The translations under genes were made by a program, and so were the position numbers. Of a stretch of DNA of 54,543 bases, positions 35,892-45,313 are shown one piece after another. Position 1 is the stretch's first letter, and each line of letters begins with the position of its first letter. Origin of the DNA: an uncultured Leptolyngbyaceae cyanobacterium (lineage in GTDB: Bacteria; Cyanobacteriota; Cyanobacteriia; Leptolyngbyales; Leptolyngbyaceae); assembly GCA_938023035.1 (NCBI GenBank), contig CALIDI010000054.1, positions 1 through 54,543 on the forward strand, given 5' to 3'. The notes beneath the pieces are model-generated. The model had not been told where the DNA came from and searched no databases. It saw nothing but the letters and a program-made list of their open reading frames with translations.

Positions 35892-37169
35892 CTAGATCTG
35901 GGCAAATGCTTGCTCAACAGCTGCAACAGCAGCATCCACCTCTGCGGCAGTGACAATCAGGGGAGGAACAAACCGCAACACCTTTGGACCAGCAGGCACC
36001 AACAACAGTCCTGCCGCCATCGTCGCTTTCACAATATCGGGTGCGGTCATGGGGCTATCTTGCTGCAAGACTAAACCGTTGATCAACCCCCAACCCCTCA
36101 CCTGCTCGATGTGTTCAGGGTACTTCTGGGCGATCGCCCGTAGCCCACGGCGCAACTGTTCCCCCCGATCTTGCACATTTTCCAAAAGGCGATCGCGCTC
36201 AATCGTCTGACAAACTGTTAACGCCACCGCACAGGCAAAAGGATTACCACCGTAAGTACTTGCATGATCTCCCGGCTGAAAGATATCGCACTTTGCCTTG
36301 CAGAGGGTTGCCCCAATGGGGATGCCACCGCCCAACCCCTTGGCTGAGGTAAAAATATCTGGCTCAATCCCCAGATTTTCGTAGCCCCAGAGCTTGCCAG
36401 AACGACCCATGCCGACCTGCACTTCATCACAAATCAGCAGAATATCCTTCTCATCACAAAGTTGGCGAACTCGCTGAAAATACTCGACCTTACCTGGGTT
36501 GACCCCCCCTTCACCCTGTAGGGCCTCCAACAGAATCGCCGCTACCCTCGGAGTAGGCCGGTCTAACTCGGCGATCGCTTGCTCCAAGGCGGCAATATCG
36601 TTATAGGGGATGTAGTGAAATCCTGGTACCAGGGGAGAAAACCCTTTCTGATATTTGGGTTGCCCCGTCGCCGTAATGGTTGCCAGGGTACGTCCATGAA
36701 AACTAGCATGGGCCGTCAGAATGATAGGTTCTTCAATCTGGCGCACGGTATGGGCATACTTGCGGGCCAGCTTAATTGCCCCCTCGTTTGCTTCAGCTCC
36801 TGAATTACAGAAAAAGGCGCGATCGGCACAAGAATGTTGCACCAGCCACTGGGCAAGCGCTCCCTGGGCCGGCGTATAGTAAAGGTTCGAAACATGGTGC
36901 AAGGCTTGAATTTGGCTCGAAACCGTTGCCACCATAGCAGGGTGGGCATGCCCCAGAGTACAGGTTGCAATTCCCGCGACAAAATCCAGGTATTCACGCC
37001 CGGCCGTATCCCACAGGCGACACCCCTGCCCCCGAGCAATTGTCAGCGGATAACGAGCATAGGTAGACATCACGTACTGATCAAAGGCCTCAGTACTGTA
37101 AGGTTGGGGAAAATCGATTGGTGTATGAGACAAGGCGGACAACGGTTGAGCAACAGCTTCGGGACTCAC
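35892..37169 (-). CDS. argD: Acetylornithine aminotransferase
   Basis: The 425-residue protein is a class III, PLP-dependent aminotransferase. Motifs include FVAGIATCTLGHAHP, FFCNSGAEANEGAIKLARKY, the PLP-stacking HASFHGRTLAT, LICDEVQVGMGRSG and the PLP lysine in FTSAKGLGGGIPIGA. It converts N-acetylglutamate semialdehyde to N-acetylornithine in arginine synthesis and may serve lysine synthesis too. The start is GTG 37169, with AAGGAAGG upstream. The length and the CTLGHAHP and GGNPFACA blocks favour ArgD over GABA or succinylornithine transaminases. Confidence 0.95.
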   Translation of the reverse strand: MSPEAVAQPLSALSHTPIDFPQPYSTEAFDQYVMSTYARYPLTIARGQGCRLWDTAGREYLDFVAGIATCTLGHAHPAMVATVSSQIQALHHVSNLYYTPAQGALAQWLVQHSCADRAFFCNSGAEANEGAIKLARKYAHTVRQIEEPIILTAHASFHGRTLATITATGQPKYQKGFSPLVPGFHYIPYNDIAALEQAIAELDRPTPRVAAILLEALQGEGGVNPGKVEYFQRVRQLCDEKDILLICDEVQVGMGRSGKLWGYENLGIEPDIFTSAKGLGGGIPIGATLCKAKCDIFQPGDHASTYGGNPFACAVALTVCQTIERDRLLENVQDRGEQLRRGLRAIAQKYPEHIEQVRGWGLINGLVLQQDSPMTAPDIVKATMAAGLLLVPAGPKVLRFVPPLIVTAAEVDAAVAAVEQAFAQI

Positions 37170-37412
37170 TGGGCAAATCCTTCCTTAAGTGACAGCGAGA
37201 AGCCGAGATAGATCAAGCTACCTGGCTGGCAATCAAGCCAAAGCAGTCAGTCTCAAGCTTCTAAAGGGCGATCATAACCGATTTTTCCTGAGAACCAGAT
37301 GCCAGACAGAAGAGGAATCTTGCGGGTTGAATCGGTCATCTATAAGCGCTACGACGCCTTCTTCAAGGGCGATCGCTTTGCCCTCTCCCAACACAGCCAC
37401 TAGGAAAGGTCA

Positions 37413-37670
37413 TCAAGCTTTACTAACAATTACGCCCCCTTCCAGAGAGTCTTTTGCTGCCACCGGAAGAGTCGGGCGATCTGTCGCAAGTACTTTGTGG
37501 TTAGAGCGGTAGTGGGTCGGAGGCATCTTGCCCGCTCTTGCCAAGACATCACTGGAGAGATCGGGCATCTCTTGCCAACAATGCATACAGAACCAGTAAA
37601 CACCATCGTGACGGACGTGGCGGAGCAAGACACCCGAGCAACAAGGACAGGTTTTCACAGTTAGCACCAC
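37413..37670 (-). CDS. Small zinc-ribbon protein (85 aa)
   Basis: The N-terminal 40 residues read CPCCSGVLLRHVRHDGVYWF then CMHCWQEMP, a CxxC...CxxC zinc ribbon. The rest is disordered. The conserved feel of the ribbon (LLRHVR, WFC-HCWQEMP) suggests a cyanobacterial family of unknown role, possibly a nucleic-acid or protein-binding factor. The start is GTG 37670; another GTG four codons in is possible. It lies upstream of argD on the same strand with a 243-base gap. Confidence 0.75.
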   Translation of the reverse strand: MVLTVKTCPCCSGVLLRHVRHDGVYWFCMHCWQEMPDLSSDVLARAGKMPPTHYRSNHKVLATDRPTLPVAAKDSLEGGVIVSKA

Positions 37671-37995
37671 TCAAAAAATGTTATGAAAAACAAATACTTG
37701 TAAGAAACACAACGAAATAAAACAGTTTCGCAAAGAAAACTTTAGAAAAATCTATCCTCTCCTCATGTTCAGCATAGAAGATCTGCCCACGAAGTAAAAT
37801 TAACTTTCGTGATTCTTTCACCTGCAAACGGATCAGCAAAAGCGCTCTGCAGCCGCATTAGGACACAAAATGTTGGATTTTTTGCAATAGTTATTAACGC
37901 TCTGGCGAAAAAGCTGACCCTTAGTTAACTTTTGTCAAGTAGACTGCGCTGAATTGGCGACTTTATTTCTAAAGCGATGCAAATGTAAATATCTC
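37671..37995. other. Intergenic region upstream of the zinc-ribbon gene
   Basis: 325 AT-rich bases, presumably with the promoter for the minus-strand zinc-ribbon gene. No repeat or RNA gene is recognised. Confidence 0.5.
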
Positions 37996-39165
37996 TTAGG
38001 AGACCTCTGGCAAGAGCTGACTGAAGACTTTTGCCAAAACGTGATACTCCTCTAGGTTGTTGTAAATTTGGGCCGAGATTCTTACTAACCGCTGGGGATG
38101 TTGGGGAAAGGGGATAATCGGTACCTCAATGGAAAATTGCTCTACCAAAGCTTGGTAAAGCGGATAAGCATTCCCATCAGGCAGAGGGATGGTTGCCATT
38201 GCACCCACCATTGAGTCTGGGCAGGGAGGTAAAACTTGGAGGTGCTCGCAAAGGTTGTGCCGCGCCGCGATCGCCAATTGATGATTGCGCTCCATCAGAG
38301 CAGGCCATCCCCCTGGGAGTAGCGACCCCATAAACTCCAGGGCTGTCGGCACCGCCAGGTACGCTGTGGGATCATCGGTTCCCATCCAATCAAACTCTAA
38401 ATGAAAGCGCGATCGCTCTGAACGTGGGTCATTCGCCCCATGACTGATCACCAAAGGATGAATTTGGGATTGGCGATCGCCCCGAACATAGAGAAACGCT
38501 GCGCCTTTTGGGGCACACAGCCACTTGTGACAGTTGCCAGTGTAATAGGCCGCGCCAATCTGCTCCAGTTGGAGGGGAATCATACCAGGGGCATGGGCAC
38601 CATCCACTAAGGTATCGACCCCTTGGGTAGTCAGCTCCGCTACGAGACGTGCGATCGGCAAGATCACCGCCGTCTGACTAATCACATGGTCGAGCAAAAC
38701 CAGGCGAGTACGATCAGTCACTTTTTGTAGCACGGCCTGCTGAACCGAATCTGGGCCAGTTAAGGGAAACGGAATGTCTGCCACGACGACCTCTGCCCCC
38801 CATTGCTCAGCCACAAAGTTGAGCGCATTGCGGCAGGCGTTGTATTCCTGATTTGTTGTGAGGAGTTGATCGCCAGGCTGAAATCGCAGCGATCGCAACA
38901 CGGCATTGACCCCTGTCGTTGCATTGGGGACAAAGGCTAAATGGGCGGGCTCGGCTCCCACAAAGGCAGCGAGTGCTTGCCGCACCGTATCAAGCAGCCC
39001 TTCGATTTCACGCCCCAAAAACTTCAGAGGTTGCCGCTCCAGACGATCGCGCCAGGCTTGCTGAGCCATCAGCACCGGTTGTGGGCAGGCACCAAAAGAG
39101 CCATGGTTGAGAAAAATCACATCCGGATCAAGCAGCCAGTGCTTACGAAAGGAATTGGGCCGCAT
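37996..39165 (-). CDS. Class V aminotransferase, isopenicillin-N epimerase-like
   Basis: The 389-residue PLP enzyme starts with FLNHGSFGACPQPVLMAQQA, the hallmark of the isopenicillin-N epimerase-like group of class V aminotransferases. Later motifs are FVPNATTGVNAVLRSL, VDGAHAPGMIPL and YYTGNCHKWLCAPKG, where Lys of CHKW forms the Schiff base. Most bacterial members have nothing to do with beta-lactams; the group includes epimerases, desulphurases and hercynylcysteine lyase-type enzymes. The substrate here is unknown. The ATG at 39165 is the natural start. It stands upstream of no clear operon partner. Confidence 0.9.
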   Translation of the reverse strand: MRPNSFRKHWLLDPDVIFLNHGSFGACPQPVLMAQQAWRDRLERQPLKFLGREIEGLLDTVRQALAAFVGAEPAHLAFVPNATTGVNAVLRSLRFQPGDQLLTTNQEYNACRNALNFVAEQWGAEVVVADIPFPLTGPDSVQQAVLQKVTDRTRLVLLDHVISQTAVILPIARLVAELTTQGVDTLVDGAHAPGMIPLQLEQIGAAYYTGNCHKWLCAPKGAAFLYVRGDRQSQIHPLVISHGANDPRSERSRFHLEFDWMGTDDPTAYLAVPTALEFMGSLLPGGWPALMERNHQLAIAARHNLCEHLQVLPPCPDSMVGAMATIPLPDGNAYPLYQALVEQFSIEVPIIPFPQHPQRLVRISAQIYNNLEEYHVLAKVFSQLLPEVS

Positions 39166-39617
39166 ACTGTACAGTTATCACCAGGTTGCTGAGTAAACTA
39201 GGGATTACCGGAATGGGGGGCATTACCTACTGCCAGAGCTAGAGCATCTGCATCCGAGACCAAATCGAGTTCCCCTGGTGGTAAAAGCCAAAGTCACCCT
39301 GAAAACTGCTTTCATTTAACACTAATAGCAGTTAGCAAACGATTTTGACCTAGTAAACTCCCCAGGCAGGATTCGAACCTGCGACCAATCGGTTAACAGC
39401 CGACCGCTCTACCACTGAGCTACTGAGGAACGCTCAATACGCGAGTCTCATAATATCCAGAATTCAACCCTTTTGACAAGTCATTTGCTGAATTTTTTCA
39501 AGATGAAAGAACGGTAGAATCCCTAAGTTGAGCTTAAGTTGGGCAAACAAGCACGGACTCGTCACTAGAACAAATACCAGAGCTAGATTACAAGGCTTTT
39601 CTATGCTCACCGACCTT
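39166..39617. other. Region holding the tRNA-Asn gene
   Basis: Apart from the tRNA at 39358-39429 nothing is recognised in this 452-base gap. Confidence 0.5.
39358..39429 (-). tRNA. tRNA-Asn (anticodon GTT)
   Basis: The minus strand folds into a full cloverleaf of 72 nt: acceptor TCCTCAG with CTGGGGA (one T-G pair), D arm GCTC/GAGC, anticodon stem GTCGG/CCGAT around CTGTTAA (anticodon GTT), T arm GCAGG-TTCGAAT-CCTGC, discriminator G. No CCA is encoded. There is no intron. No integration remnant was noticed beside it. Confidence 0.97.
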
Positions 39618-40169
39618 CTAACCCATGTCTCCAAAGCGCATTCTCGCCAGACGTTCCTTCGCCGTAGGGTCAAGGGCATGTTCCAAAAAACGACCGGAGG
39701 ATTTTTGGCTTGGTCTTTGCCGCAATCGAACACGCCGGGCGATCGCCTCTACCTCTACCGCCAACTGTTCTGTAGACATGCATTCAGCCCCGTAGCCCTG
39801 TACCGTTAATTGTTGTGCCCGATCCGAAGTTGCCACAATCAAGCGCTGATGAAACTTGCGCAGGTCGTGGCGAAAGTCTGCACAAGCCTTTTCAATAAAA
39901 GTATCGGCGGTCTGACCAAAATCGGTGTAGTAAACCGAAACATTCGGAGTTATCACCTCGCGGTGACTCGCACAATCGCGATACTGGGCATCAAACACCA
40001 GACGTGTATCAAACCCCTGGTAAGCGCTAAAGCCAACTAAAGCCTCTGTTAAATGGCGTCGGGCCGATTCTAACCCATCGCGATCGCGCACCCGTCTCAA
40101 TTCAGACCAAGCACCAACGACATTGTAGCCGTCTACCAAAAACACTGCCTGGTGCTTAGGACGGGGCAT
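39618..40169 (-). CDS. NYN-domain (YacP/Rae1-like) ribonuclease
   Basis: The 183-residue protein starts with FLVDGYNVVGAW, then RLVFDAQYRD, YYTDFGQTADTFIEKACADF and IVATSDRAQQLTVQGYGAE: the four acidic blocks of the PIN-like NYN/YacP fold. The B. subtilis member (Rae1) cuts mRNA in the ribosome A site; chloroplast and cyanobacterial relatives are presumed RNases. It is soluble. ATG 40169 (MPRPKHQ) is preferred; a TTG two codons earlier exists. It lies between tRNA-Asn and infC, all on the minus strand. Confidence 0.88.
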   Translation of the reverse strand: MPRPKHQAVFLVDGYNVVGAWSELRRVRDRDGLESARRHLTEALVGFSAYQGFDTRLVFDAQYRDCASHREVITPNVSVYYTDFGQTADTFIEKACADFRHDLRKFHQRLIVATSDRAQQLTVQGYGAECMSTEQLAVEVEAIARRVRLRQRPSQKSSGRFLEHALDPTAKERLARMRFGDMG

Positions 40170-40522
40170 GGGCAAATCAAAGAAAGGATTAAGGTCGAGT
40201 AAAAATCACTTCCACTTATATCCTCTCATATTTTCTAGCTGGCTTGTTACAGAAAATTAAGATCTTCTTCAGATTTCTCAGAGCATTTCTAAAGAGCTGG
40301 CCTCGGCGGCCTTTCCTGAATCCTGGAGGAGATTTGCAATAGTCAGCAGAAACAAGGGGGCGATCAAACTCCTATAGATCGACCCACCTGATTGAGACGC
40401 TTCGCGTTTTATGGCGCTCTGTAGAGCAACGAGCCTAAAACCTCGGTCTTTTCCCCAGTCCAGGATTAGACTCTAGGCTTTTCCTTGCTTACAGAATTCC
40501 TGTTGCCTACAAGCGGGTGCAA

Positions 40523-40542
40523 GTCACTTTTACCCTCACCCT
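40523..40542 (+). mobile_element. MITE-like element, left-end fragment
   Basis: GTCACTTTTACCCTCACCCT with the upstream GGGTGCAA matches the left ends of copies 2 and 3, then similarity stops. It lies 71 bases before copy 3 in the same orientation, as if one element was partly deleted or overwritten by a second insertion. Confidence 0.55.
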
Positions 40543-40593
40543 AAATTCTAGGATCTGCAATGCGGACAGGCTGACTTGAAGCAACGAGTGCAG

Positions 40594-40737
40594 GTCACTT
40601 TTGCCCTCACCCTTGTCTGGTATGCCCGGATTGCTCTAATCTCTCTTCCAGATTGGGAGAGGGGCTTTGATCTGGCTCGACTCCCCTGCTTCTAACCTAG
40701 AATCAGGGGCTAGGGGATGAGGGTCTGCAAAGGTGAC
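40594..40737 (+). mobile_element. MITE-like repeat element, copy 3
   Basis: 144 bp, ends GTCACTTTTGC and GCAAAGGTGAC, interior as in copies 1 and 2 (TGGTATGC, CCGGATTGCTCTAATC, GGGGATGAGGG). Followed by ATGCTCTCC as in copy 1. Confidence 0.7.
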
Positions 40738-40795
40738 ATGCTCTCCCTCAACCTTTCGCCCACAGACTGAATTTCGTGGGGGTAAAAGCAAACGG

Positions 40796-41329
40796 CTAAC
40801 GCTTGGGAGCCAGTAACATCATCATGTTACGTCCTTCCTTTTTAGGAGCTTGCTGCACTTCCGCTAAGTCTTGCAGGTCGTCGGCCATCCGCTTGAGCAA
40901 TTCCTCAGCCATATCGCTGTGTTGGATTTCGCGTCCTCGAAACATAATCGTGGCTTTGACTTTATCGCCATCTTTCAAGAACCGCTTCGCCTGATTGATC
41001 CGCACGTTATAGTCGTGCTCCTCAATCTTGTAGCGCATCTTGACCTCTTTCACATCAACGGTATGTTGCTTCTTTTTCGCTTCCCGTGCTTTTTTCTCTT
41101 GCTCAAACTTATATTTGCCGTAATCCATAATGCGGCAAACTGGTGGATCGGCTTTATCACTGACGAGTACCAGATCAAGCTCGCGCTCATCAGAGAGGGC
41201 AAGAGCCTCATCGCGCGACAAAATACCTAACTGGGAGCCGTCTGCATCGATGATTCTCAGTTTTGGGAAGCGAATTCGCTCATTAATGGTAGGTAGATCT
41301 CGGTTTGGTCTTCTTTCTGGCGCTGGCAT
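40796..41329 (-). CDS. infC: Translation initiation factor IF-3
   Basis: The 177-residue protein has the N-terminal domain with [40 protein letters not shown], the basic linker [15 protein letters not shown] and the C-terminal domain with [20 protein letters not shown] and [18 protein letters not shown]-3 binds the 30S subunit, keeps it free of 50S and checks start-codon pairing. It starts at ATG, not at the unusual ATT/ATC codon used for autoregulation in E. coli. No rpmI/rplT follow, so it is separate from that operon here. Confidence 0.97.
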   Translation of the reverse strand: MPAPERRPNRDLPTINERIRFPKLRIIDADGSQLGILSRDEALALSDERELDLVLVSDKADPPVCRIMDYGKYKFEQEKKAREAKKKQHTVDVKEVKMRYKIEEHDYNVRINQAKRFLKDGDKVKATIMFRGREIQHSDMAEELLKRMADDLQDLAEVQQAPKKEGRNMMMLLAPKR

Positions 41330-41700
41330 TCGTTAGTTAAATGATTGATAATCTAAAAGTTGACAACTAAGGAGGCAGACATGGGCTGCGGAACATAGGT
41401 CACGGCGATCGCAAAAATGCCAATGCACCGATAAGATAAACAGTCGTCAATCACTAGAGAACAACTATCTTACTGAAATTTTGCTGCAATAATATCTGTC
41501 ATTCTACTCAGTCTGTTCAATTTTCTGGTGGATTGTTTACCGAAATTGTCGATTTGTTCAGCTTCCAAAATTTTTGAGGAAACCAGCGCACGAGCTGGCG
41601 GGGATAGAAACAATTCTGCCTGCTTTTATCTGGAAAAATCGGGTAGTGGCATGATGGTAGTGATACCGAATGGCAACCTGGCTTGCCCCCTTTTTATCCT
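41330..41700. other. Divergent intergenic region between infC and the hydrolase gene
   Basis: 371 bases that should contain both promoters; nothing more specific is recognised. Confidence 0.5.
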
Positions 41701-42693
41701 ATGGCTGTAACCTCTCCAATTTCCTGGCAGTCTCAAATTGGCAAGCAGCGCGATTGGGTCTGGCGTGGCTGGCAAATACGCTATACCTATCAGCACGCGC
41801 CCCTCTCTGAAAAACACCCCCCCTTTTTGCTGGTGCATGGCTTTGGGGCGTCGATTGGGCACTGGCGCAATAATGTTCCGACCCTGACCCAGCATCGCTC
41901 GATTTATGCGCTCGATTTGCTGGGGTTTGGGGCCTCTGAAAAGGTGTCGGCTCCCTATGAAGTTGGCTTTTGGGCAGAACAGCTTTATGACTTTTGGCGC
42001 ACGTTTATTGGCCAGCCTGTTGTTTTGGTGGGCAACTCTATTGGCTCACTGGTCTGCCTAGCTGCTGCCACTCGCTACCCGGAGATGGTGCAAAGTCTCG
42101 TGATGCTTAATTTGCCCGACCCCTCGGTTTTGGAGTATCCCCAGTGGCTGACTGCGGTGCTCACCCCTATTCAAAGGCTAACGGCCCCTTTGCAGAAGGC
42201 TGCGGTTGCGATCGCCCAGTGTATTTTTCTCTCCCCCTTGGTATTCAACCCTTTTTTCCGGCTGATTCGACGTCCCCGCTTTATTCGTTTTTGGGCGGGT
42301 CAAGCTTACACAACTTCCACAGCCCTAACCGAAGAGCTGCTGGATATCTTTTCTCGTCCGGCTTTTGACCGAGGGGCTGCCGCCGCCCTGCGGGCAATGG
42401 TGGGGCGGCGGCGTTCTAGTGCTGCTGACTATCGAGTCAAAACGGTACTCCCCCATCTCACCATTCCAATGCTGTTGATTTGGGGTAAGCAGGATCGAAT
42501 GGTGCCCCCAAAGTTGGGGCCATTGATTGCCAAACTTAACCCCCGCTTAACCCTGGTTGAGATTGAACAGGCAGGGCATTGCCCCCACGATGAATGCCCA
42601 GAAGTGGTCAATCGCCTGATTTTAGAGTGGCTCACCAGCCAGAACCAAGCTGAGGACATGGCAGAACGGCTCAGGGACGGTTATGAAAGTTGA
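41701..42693 (+). CDS. Alpha/beta-fold hydrolase
   Basis: The 330-residue protein is an alpha/beta hydrolase: oxyanion segment LLVHGFGASIGHWRNN, nucleophile elbow GNSIGS (Ser), an acid in IWGKQDRMVP and catalytic His in AGHCPHDE. A cap of about 60 residues (PLQKAAVAIAQCIFLSPLVF) lies between. The set of motifs resembles cyanobacterial and chloroplast chlorophyll dephytylase/pheophytinase-like enzymes, but the substrate cannot be fixed by eye. ATG 41701 (MAVTSPISW) is preferred over an ATG six codons earlier. cobT follows after 18 bases on the same strand. Confidence 0.88.
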   Translation: MAVTSPISWQSQIGKQRDWVWRGWQIRYTYQHAPLSEKHPPFLLVHGFGASIGHWRNNVPTLTQHRSIYALDLLGFGASEKVSAPYEVGFWAEQLYDFWRTFIGQPVVLVGNSIGSLVCLAAATRYPEMVQSLVMLNLPDPSVLEYPQWLTAVLTPIQRLTAPLQKAAVAIAQCIFLSPLVFNPFFRLIRRPRFIRFWAGQAYTTSTALTEELLDIFSRPAFDRGAAAALRAMVGRRRSSAADYRVKTVLPHLTIPMLLIWGKQDRMVPPKLGPLIAKLNPRLTLVEIEQAGHCPHDECPEVVNRLILEWLTSQNQAEDMAERLRDGYES

Positions 42694-42711
42694 TGATTCT
42701 CCCCTGTTTCA

Positions 42712-43899
42712 ATGATTTCTAACCGTTCTGTGGCCTCGCATCTATTTGTTGATTGCTATACTCAGCCTGCTAAAGCGGCTGTCTGGATGCAACGCTATCG
42801 TGCTCAGCGTCCAGTATTTGCCTGTGTTCTGGGCTTTACTCAAACAGGGTTAGTTCCGGGAATCTCAGCCGCTGGAGCAACCCCCAACGATCGCCAATTC
42901 ACTGCGATCGCCGATGCTGAGTTTTTGATCAATGGCCCCCAGCCCCGGCCCCAGTTTCCTTTGCCACCCCTGCATGCTGGAGCATCCCCTGTCTTGATCT
43001 CGCGGGCGATCGTCGCCGACCAGGCGATCCCGGTTTATCTATTTAACGCAGGCCTGCCTACCCCACCTCCGGTTGCAGCCATTGATTTAGGAGGATGCCC
43101 GGCCCAGTGCGTCAGCAGTGGTCAGGCCTTGCCTATCACGATTGTTGAACATCTGTGGCAGCAGGGCTTGCGCTGGGGCAAGCAACTGGCTATGGAGCTA
43201 AAAGATAGTTACCTCATTGTGGGGGAATGTGTGGTTGGCGGCACGACCACAGCCCTGGGAATCCTGACGGGTTTGGGATTTGCTGCGACCGGCAAGGTCA
43301 ACAGTAGTCACCCTGTCTGTAACCATCGGCAAAAACAAGCCCTCGTGATGGCAGGGTTGAAGCAGCTTGCCGCTCGATGGGGAGATAACAGCCTAACCTC
43401 ATGGTCTGAGTTAACCCAAACCCTGTACCAGATGCCTCTGGAACTGGTAGCAGCCGTAGGCGACCCGATGCAAATCGTCGTTGCAGGAATGGCGATCGCT
43501 GCCAGTCGCAGTTGCGGGGTGATGCTGGCTGGTGGCACCCAAATGTTGGCGGTGGTGGCTCTCGCTCAGGCGATCGCCCAATCCCAGGTTTTGTCGTGGA
43601 ATCCTGAAGCAATTGTGGTTGGTACAACCCGTTGGGTCGCTGCTGATCCAACGGGGGATACGGCTGGCTTAGCCAGACTCGTTGGTGTATGTCCCTTGAT
43701 TGCCACCCCTTTGAGCTTTGCCCAATCTCGCCACCCCCAGCTACAAGCCTATGAACAAGGGTTTGTTAAAGAAGGTGTCGGAGCAGGCGGTTGCGCGATC
43801 GCCGCCGCCCTTTATCAGCAATGGGGACAAGTCGAACTATTAAATGCTATCGATCAGCTCGGAGATCAACTGATTTTGCAGACCTCCTCTGCTACTTAA
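42712..43899 (+). CDS. cobT: CobT-like nicotinate-nucleotide phosphoribosyltransferase (TIGR00303 type)
   Basis: The 395-residue protein belongs to the archaeal/cyanobacterial CobT-like group: FACVLGFTQTGLVPGISAAG, DAEFLINGP, LIVGECVVGGTTTALGILTG, VGDPMQIVVAGMAIAAS and the end block FVKEGVGAGGCAIAAALYQQ. It should transfer phosphoribose from nicotinate mononucleotide to the lower-ligand base in cobamide synthesis; cyanobacteria make adenine-ligand pseudocobalamin. The Gly-rich VGGTTT segment and the KEGVGAGG end fit the CobT fold. It is 18 bases behind the hydrolase, probably one transcript. Confidence 0.9.
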   Translation: MISNRSVASHLFVDCYTQPAKAAVWMQRYRAQRPVFACVLGFTQTGLVPGISAAGATPNDRQFTAIADAEFLINGPQPRPQFPLPPLHAGASPVLISRAIVADQAIPVYLFNAGLPTPPPVAAIDLGGCPAQCVSSGQALPITIVEHLWQQGLRWGKQLAMELKDSYLIVGECVVGGTTTALGILTGLGFAATGKVNSSHPVCNHRQKQALVMAGLKQLAARWGDNSLTSWSELTQTLYQMPLELVAAVGDPMQIVVAGMAIAASRSCGVMLAGGTQMLAVVALAQAIAQSQVLSWNPEAIVVGTTRWVAADPTGDTAGLARLVGVCPLIATPLSFAQSRHPQLQAYEQGFVKEGVGAGGCAIAAALYQQWGQVELLNAIDQLGDQLILQTSSAT

Positions 43900-44437
43900 C
43901 CGGACATCCAAAAGCCGATACCGATTTCAATCAAGAATGTGGCGGGTCACCAATTGAACGCCCAGCGTGACAGGGCTTTTGCTCGCTGAAATTGTTAATC
44001 CTTCGACCTCTTCCCTACCAGTCCAAAATCCAAAAAGGATTACTTTTGGGCAGGGAACCAACCACTCCCTGAAAGTAGCCTGCGTATCCAACGGGTAATG
44101 CGCGGGTCAATCAAGCTCAAAAACTACAAAGATGGTTGTCGTCCAAAACCACCTGCCTGCCCAACGAATGCAGGAGCCAACCAGGCTCACTCCACAAACT
44201 CTGTACGAACAATCCATTACAGACAGCCAAGTACCCCTGGTATCTAGCGGGCAAATGTTCAGACCCGTTGAACGGTAGACCTATCAAATTTTGAGCTTGG
44301 CCTCACGCTCGTTTTCCGGTCAACTCCTTTACCAGAAATCATGCATTTTGTAGGCAATATGTCTATTAAGATTCTTAATCTTAGATATAAATTGTTACAT
44401 TAGTTAGTAGTCCACTTTTATTGCGCTCGCTCCTCCT
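43900..44437. other. Intergenic region before the rhodanese gene
   Basis: 538 bases. Only a short palindrome at 44367-44383 stands out. No frame has protein character. Confidence 0.5.
44367..44383 (+). promoter_or_regulatory. Palindrome upstream of the rhodanese gene
   Basis: TAAGATT (44367-44373) and AATCTTA (44377-44383) form a perfect 7-bp inverted repeat with a 3-base centre, followed by the AT-rich GATATAAAT that could be a -10 region. It could be an operator; no regulator is indicated. Confidence 0.35.
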
Positions 44438-44815
44438 ATGAACTATATCTTTGGGATTATTCCAGTTCCGTCGCCGCTCCGCTCCCATTCGCTGGTGTAT
44501 GACCTGAAAACCCGCCTGGACTGGGGTGAACCGGGTCTGACGATTATAGATGTACGCGATCGCGCCGCCTTTAATCGCAGTCATATCTCTGGAGCGATTT
44601 CAATGCCGTTGCCAGAACTGGTTGAGCGCGCCCACAAAAGTTTGCCACTCAACCGCGACATTTATCTTTACAGTGACATCGATGAAGAAACCGCAGAAGC
44701 CGCTAACCAGTTGCGGCGGGCAGGCTATCGCAATATTTCAGAGGTGCGTGGAGGGTTGGCCGCCTGGAAGGCTGTCGGGTTTCCTGTAGAGGCGATCGGG
44801 TTTGCTGCGACCTAG
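44438..44815 (+). CDS. Rhodanese-like domain protein without the active-site cysteine
   Basis: The 125-residue protein is a single rhodanese domain: LTIIDVRDRAAFNRSHISGA near the front, DIYLYSDIDEETAEAANQLR at the active-site loop and ISEVRGGLAAWKAVGFPVE at the end. In active rhodaneses the loop after the strand holds Cys; here it reads YSDIDEE, with Asp in its place, so sulphur transfer is unlikely. Such domains can bind or sense ligands instead. It has no signal peptide. It stands alone, with a possible operator 54 bases upstream. Confidence 0.88.
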   Translation: MNYIFGIIPVPSPLRSHSLVYDLKTRLDWGEPGLTIIDVRDRAAFNRSHISGAISMPLPELVERAHKSLPLNRDIYLYSDIDEETAEAANQLRRAGYRNISEVRGGLAAWKAVGFPVEAIGFAAT

Positions 44816-44929
44816 TCTATCCTAGGCTGGCCGCAAGAACTGATCTGTTGTAAGGTTTTTGACTCCCTGTACTAGGGTTGGTTACCGTTTTCCTCCTCCT
44901 GCCCGCTGTGGTTAGGGTCACTAGGGGTT

Positions 44930-45313
44930 TTAGGAGGATTGGCCATCGCGTCGTCCTAGCTCATAAATACCACAGCCAATACAAGCAAGTATTCCCAGGC
45001 TAATGGCCCAGCTTTGTCCCAGACTTCTTTCTAAGAGAAACTCACACCCCCAACCTAAAAAGAAGAAGGGAATAATACTCAGAAAAGATGCGTAGAAAGC
45101 ATTTTGTGACTCGCGGGCCTGACGGGTACGTTCAAACTCGGTTTCTGAGGTATAGAGCGATCGCTCGGCATAGTTAAACCAACGCCCTAACTGCAAGGAA
45201 ACCCACTCACCTAAAGAAAACAAGCCCAGGTAAAGCGCCAAAGACCACAGGCTAATAGCCGCAATTAGATTAGCGTTAAAACTGAGGGAAAAGGGCAGCA
45301 AATCAGTCAGCAT
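44930..45313 (-). CDS. Small integral membrane protein
   Basis: I recognise no family. The 127-residue protein has four hydrophobic segments: LIAAISLWSLALYLGLFSLG, FYASFLSIIPFFFLGWGCEF and AISLGILACIGCGIYELG, with a soluble loop between (QLGRWFNYAERSLYTSETEF). The ATG at 45313 is chosen; the frame is open to 45361. It is convergent with the rhodanese gene. Confidence 0.65.
   Translation of the reverse strand: MLTDLLPFSLSFNANLIAAISLWSLALYLGLFSLGEWVSLQLGRWFNYAERSLYTSETEFERTRQARESQNAFYASFLSIIPFFFLGWGCEFLLERSLGQSWAISLGILACIGCGIYELGRRDGQSS

Larger units (their letters stand above)
40170..40795. other. Intergenic region with MITE-like copies
   Basis: 626 bases between infC and the NYN gene. Holds one complete MITE-like element (40594-40737) and one left-end fragment (40523-40542) in tandem orientation. 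No gene is supported. Confidence 0.6.
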
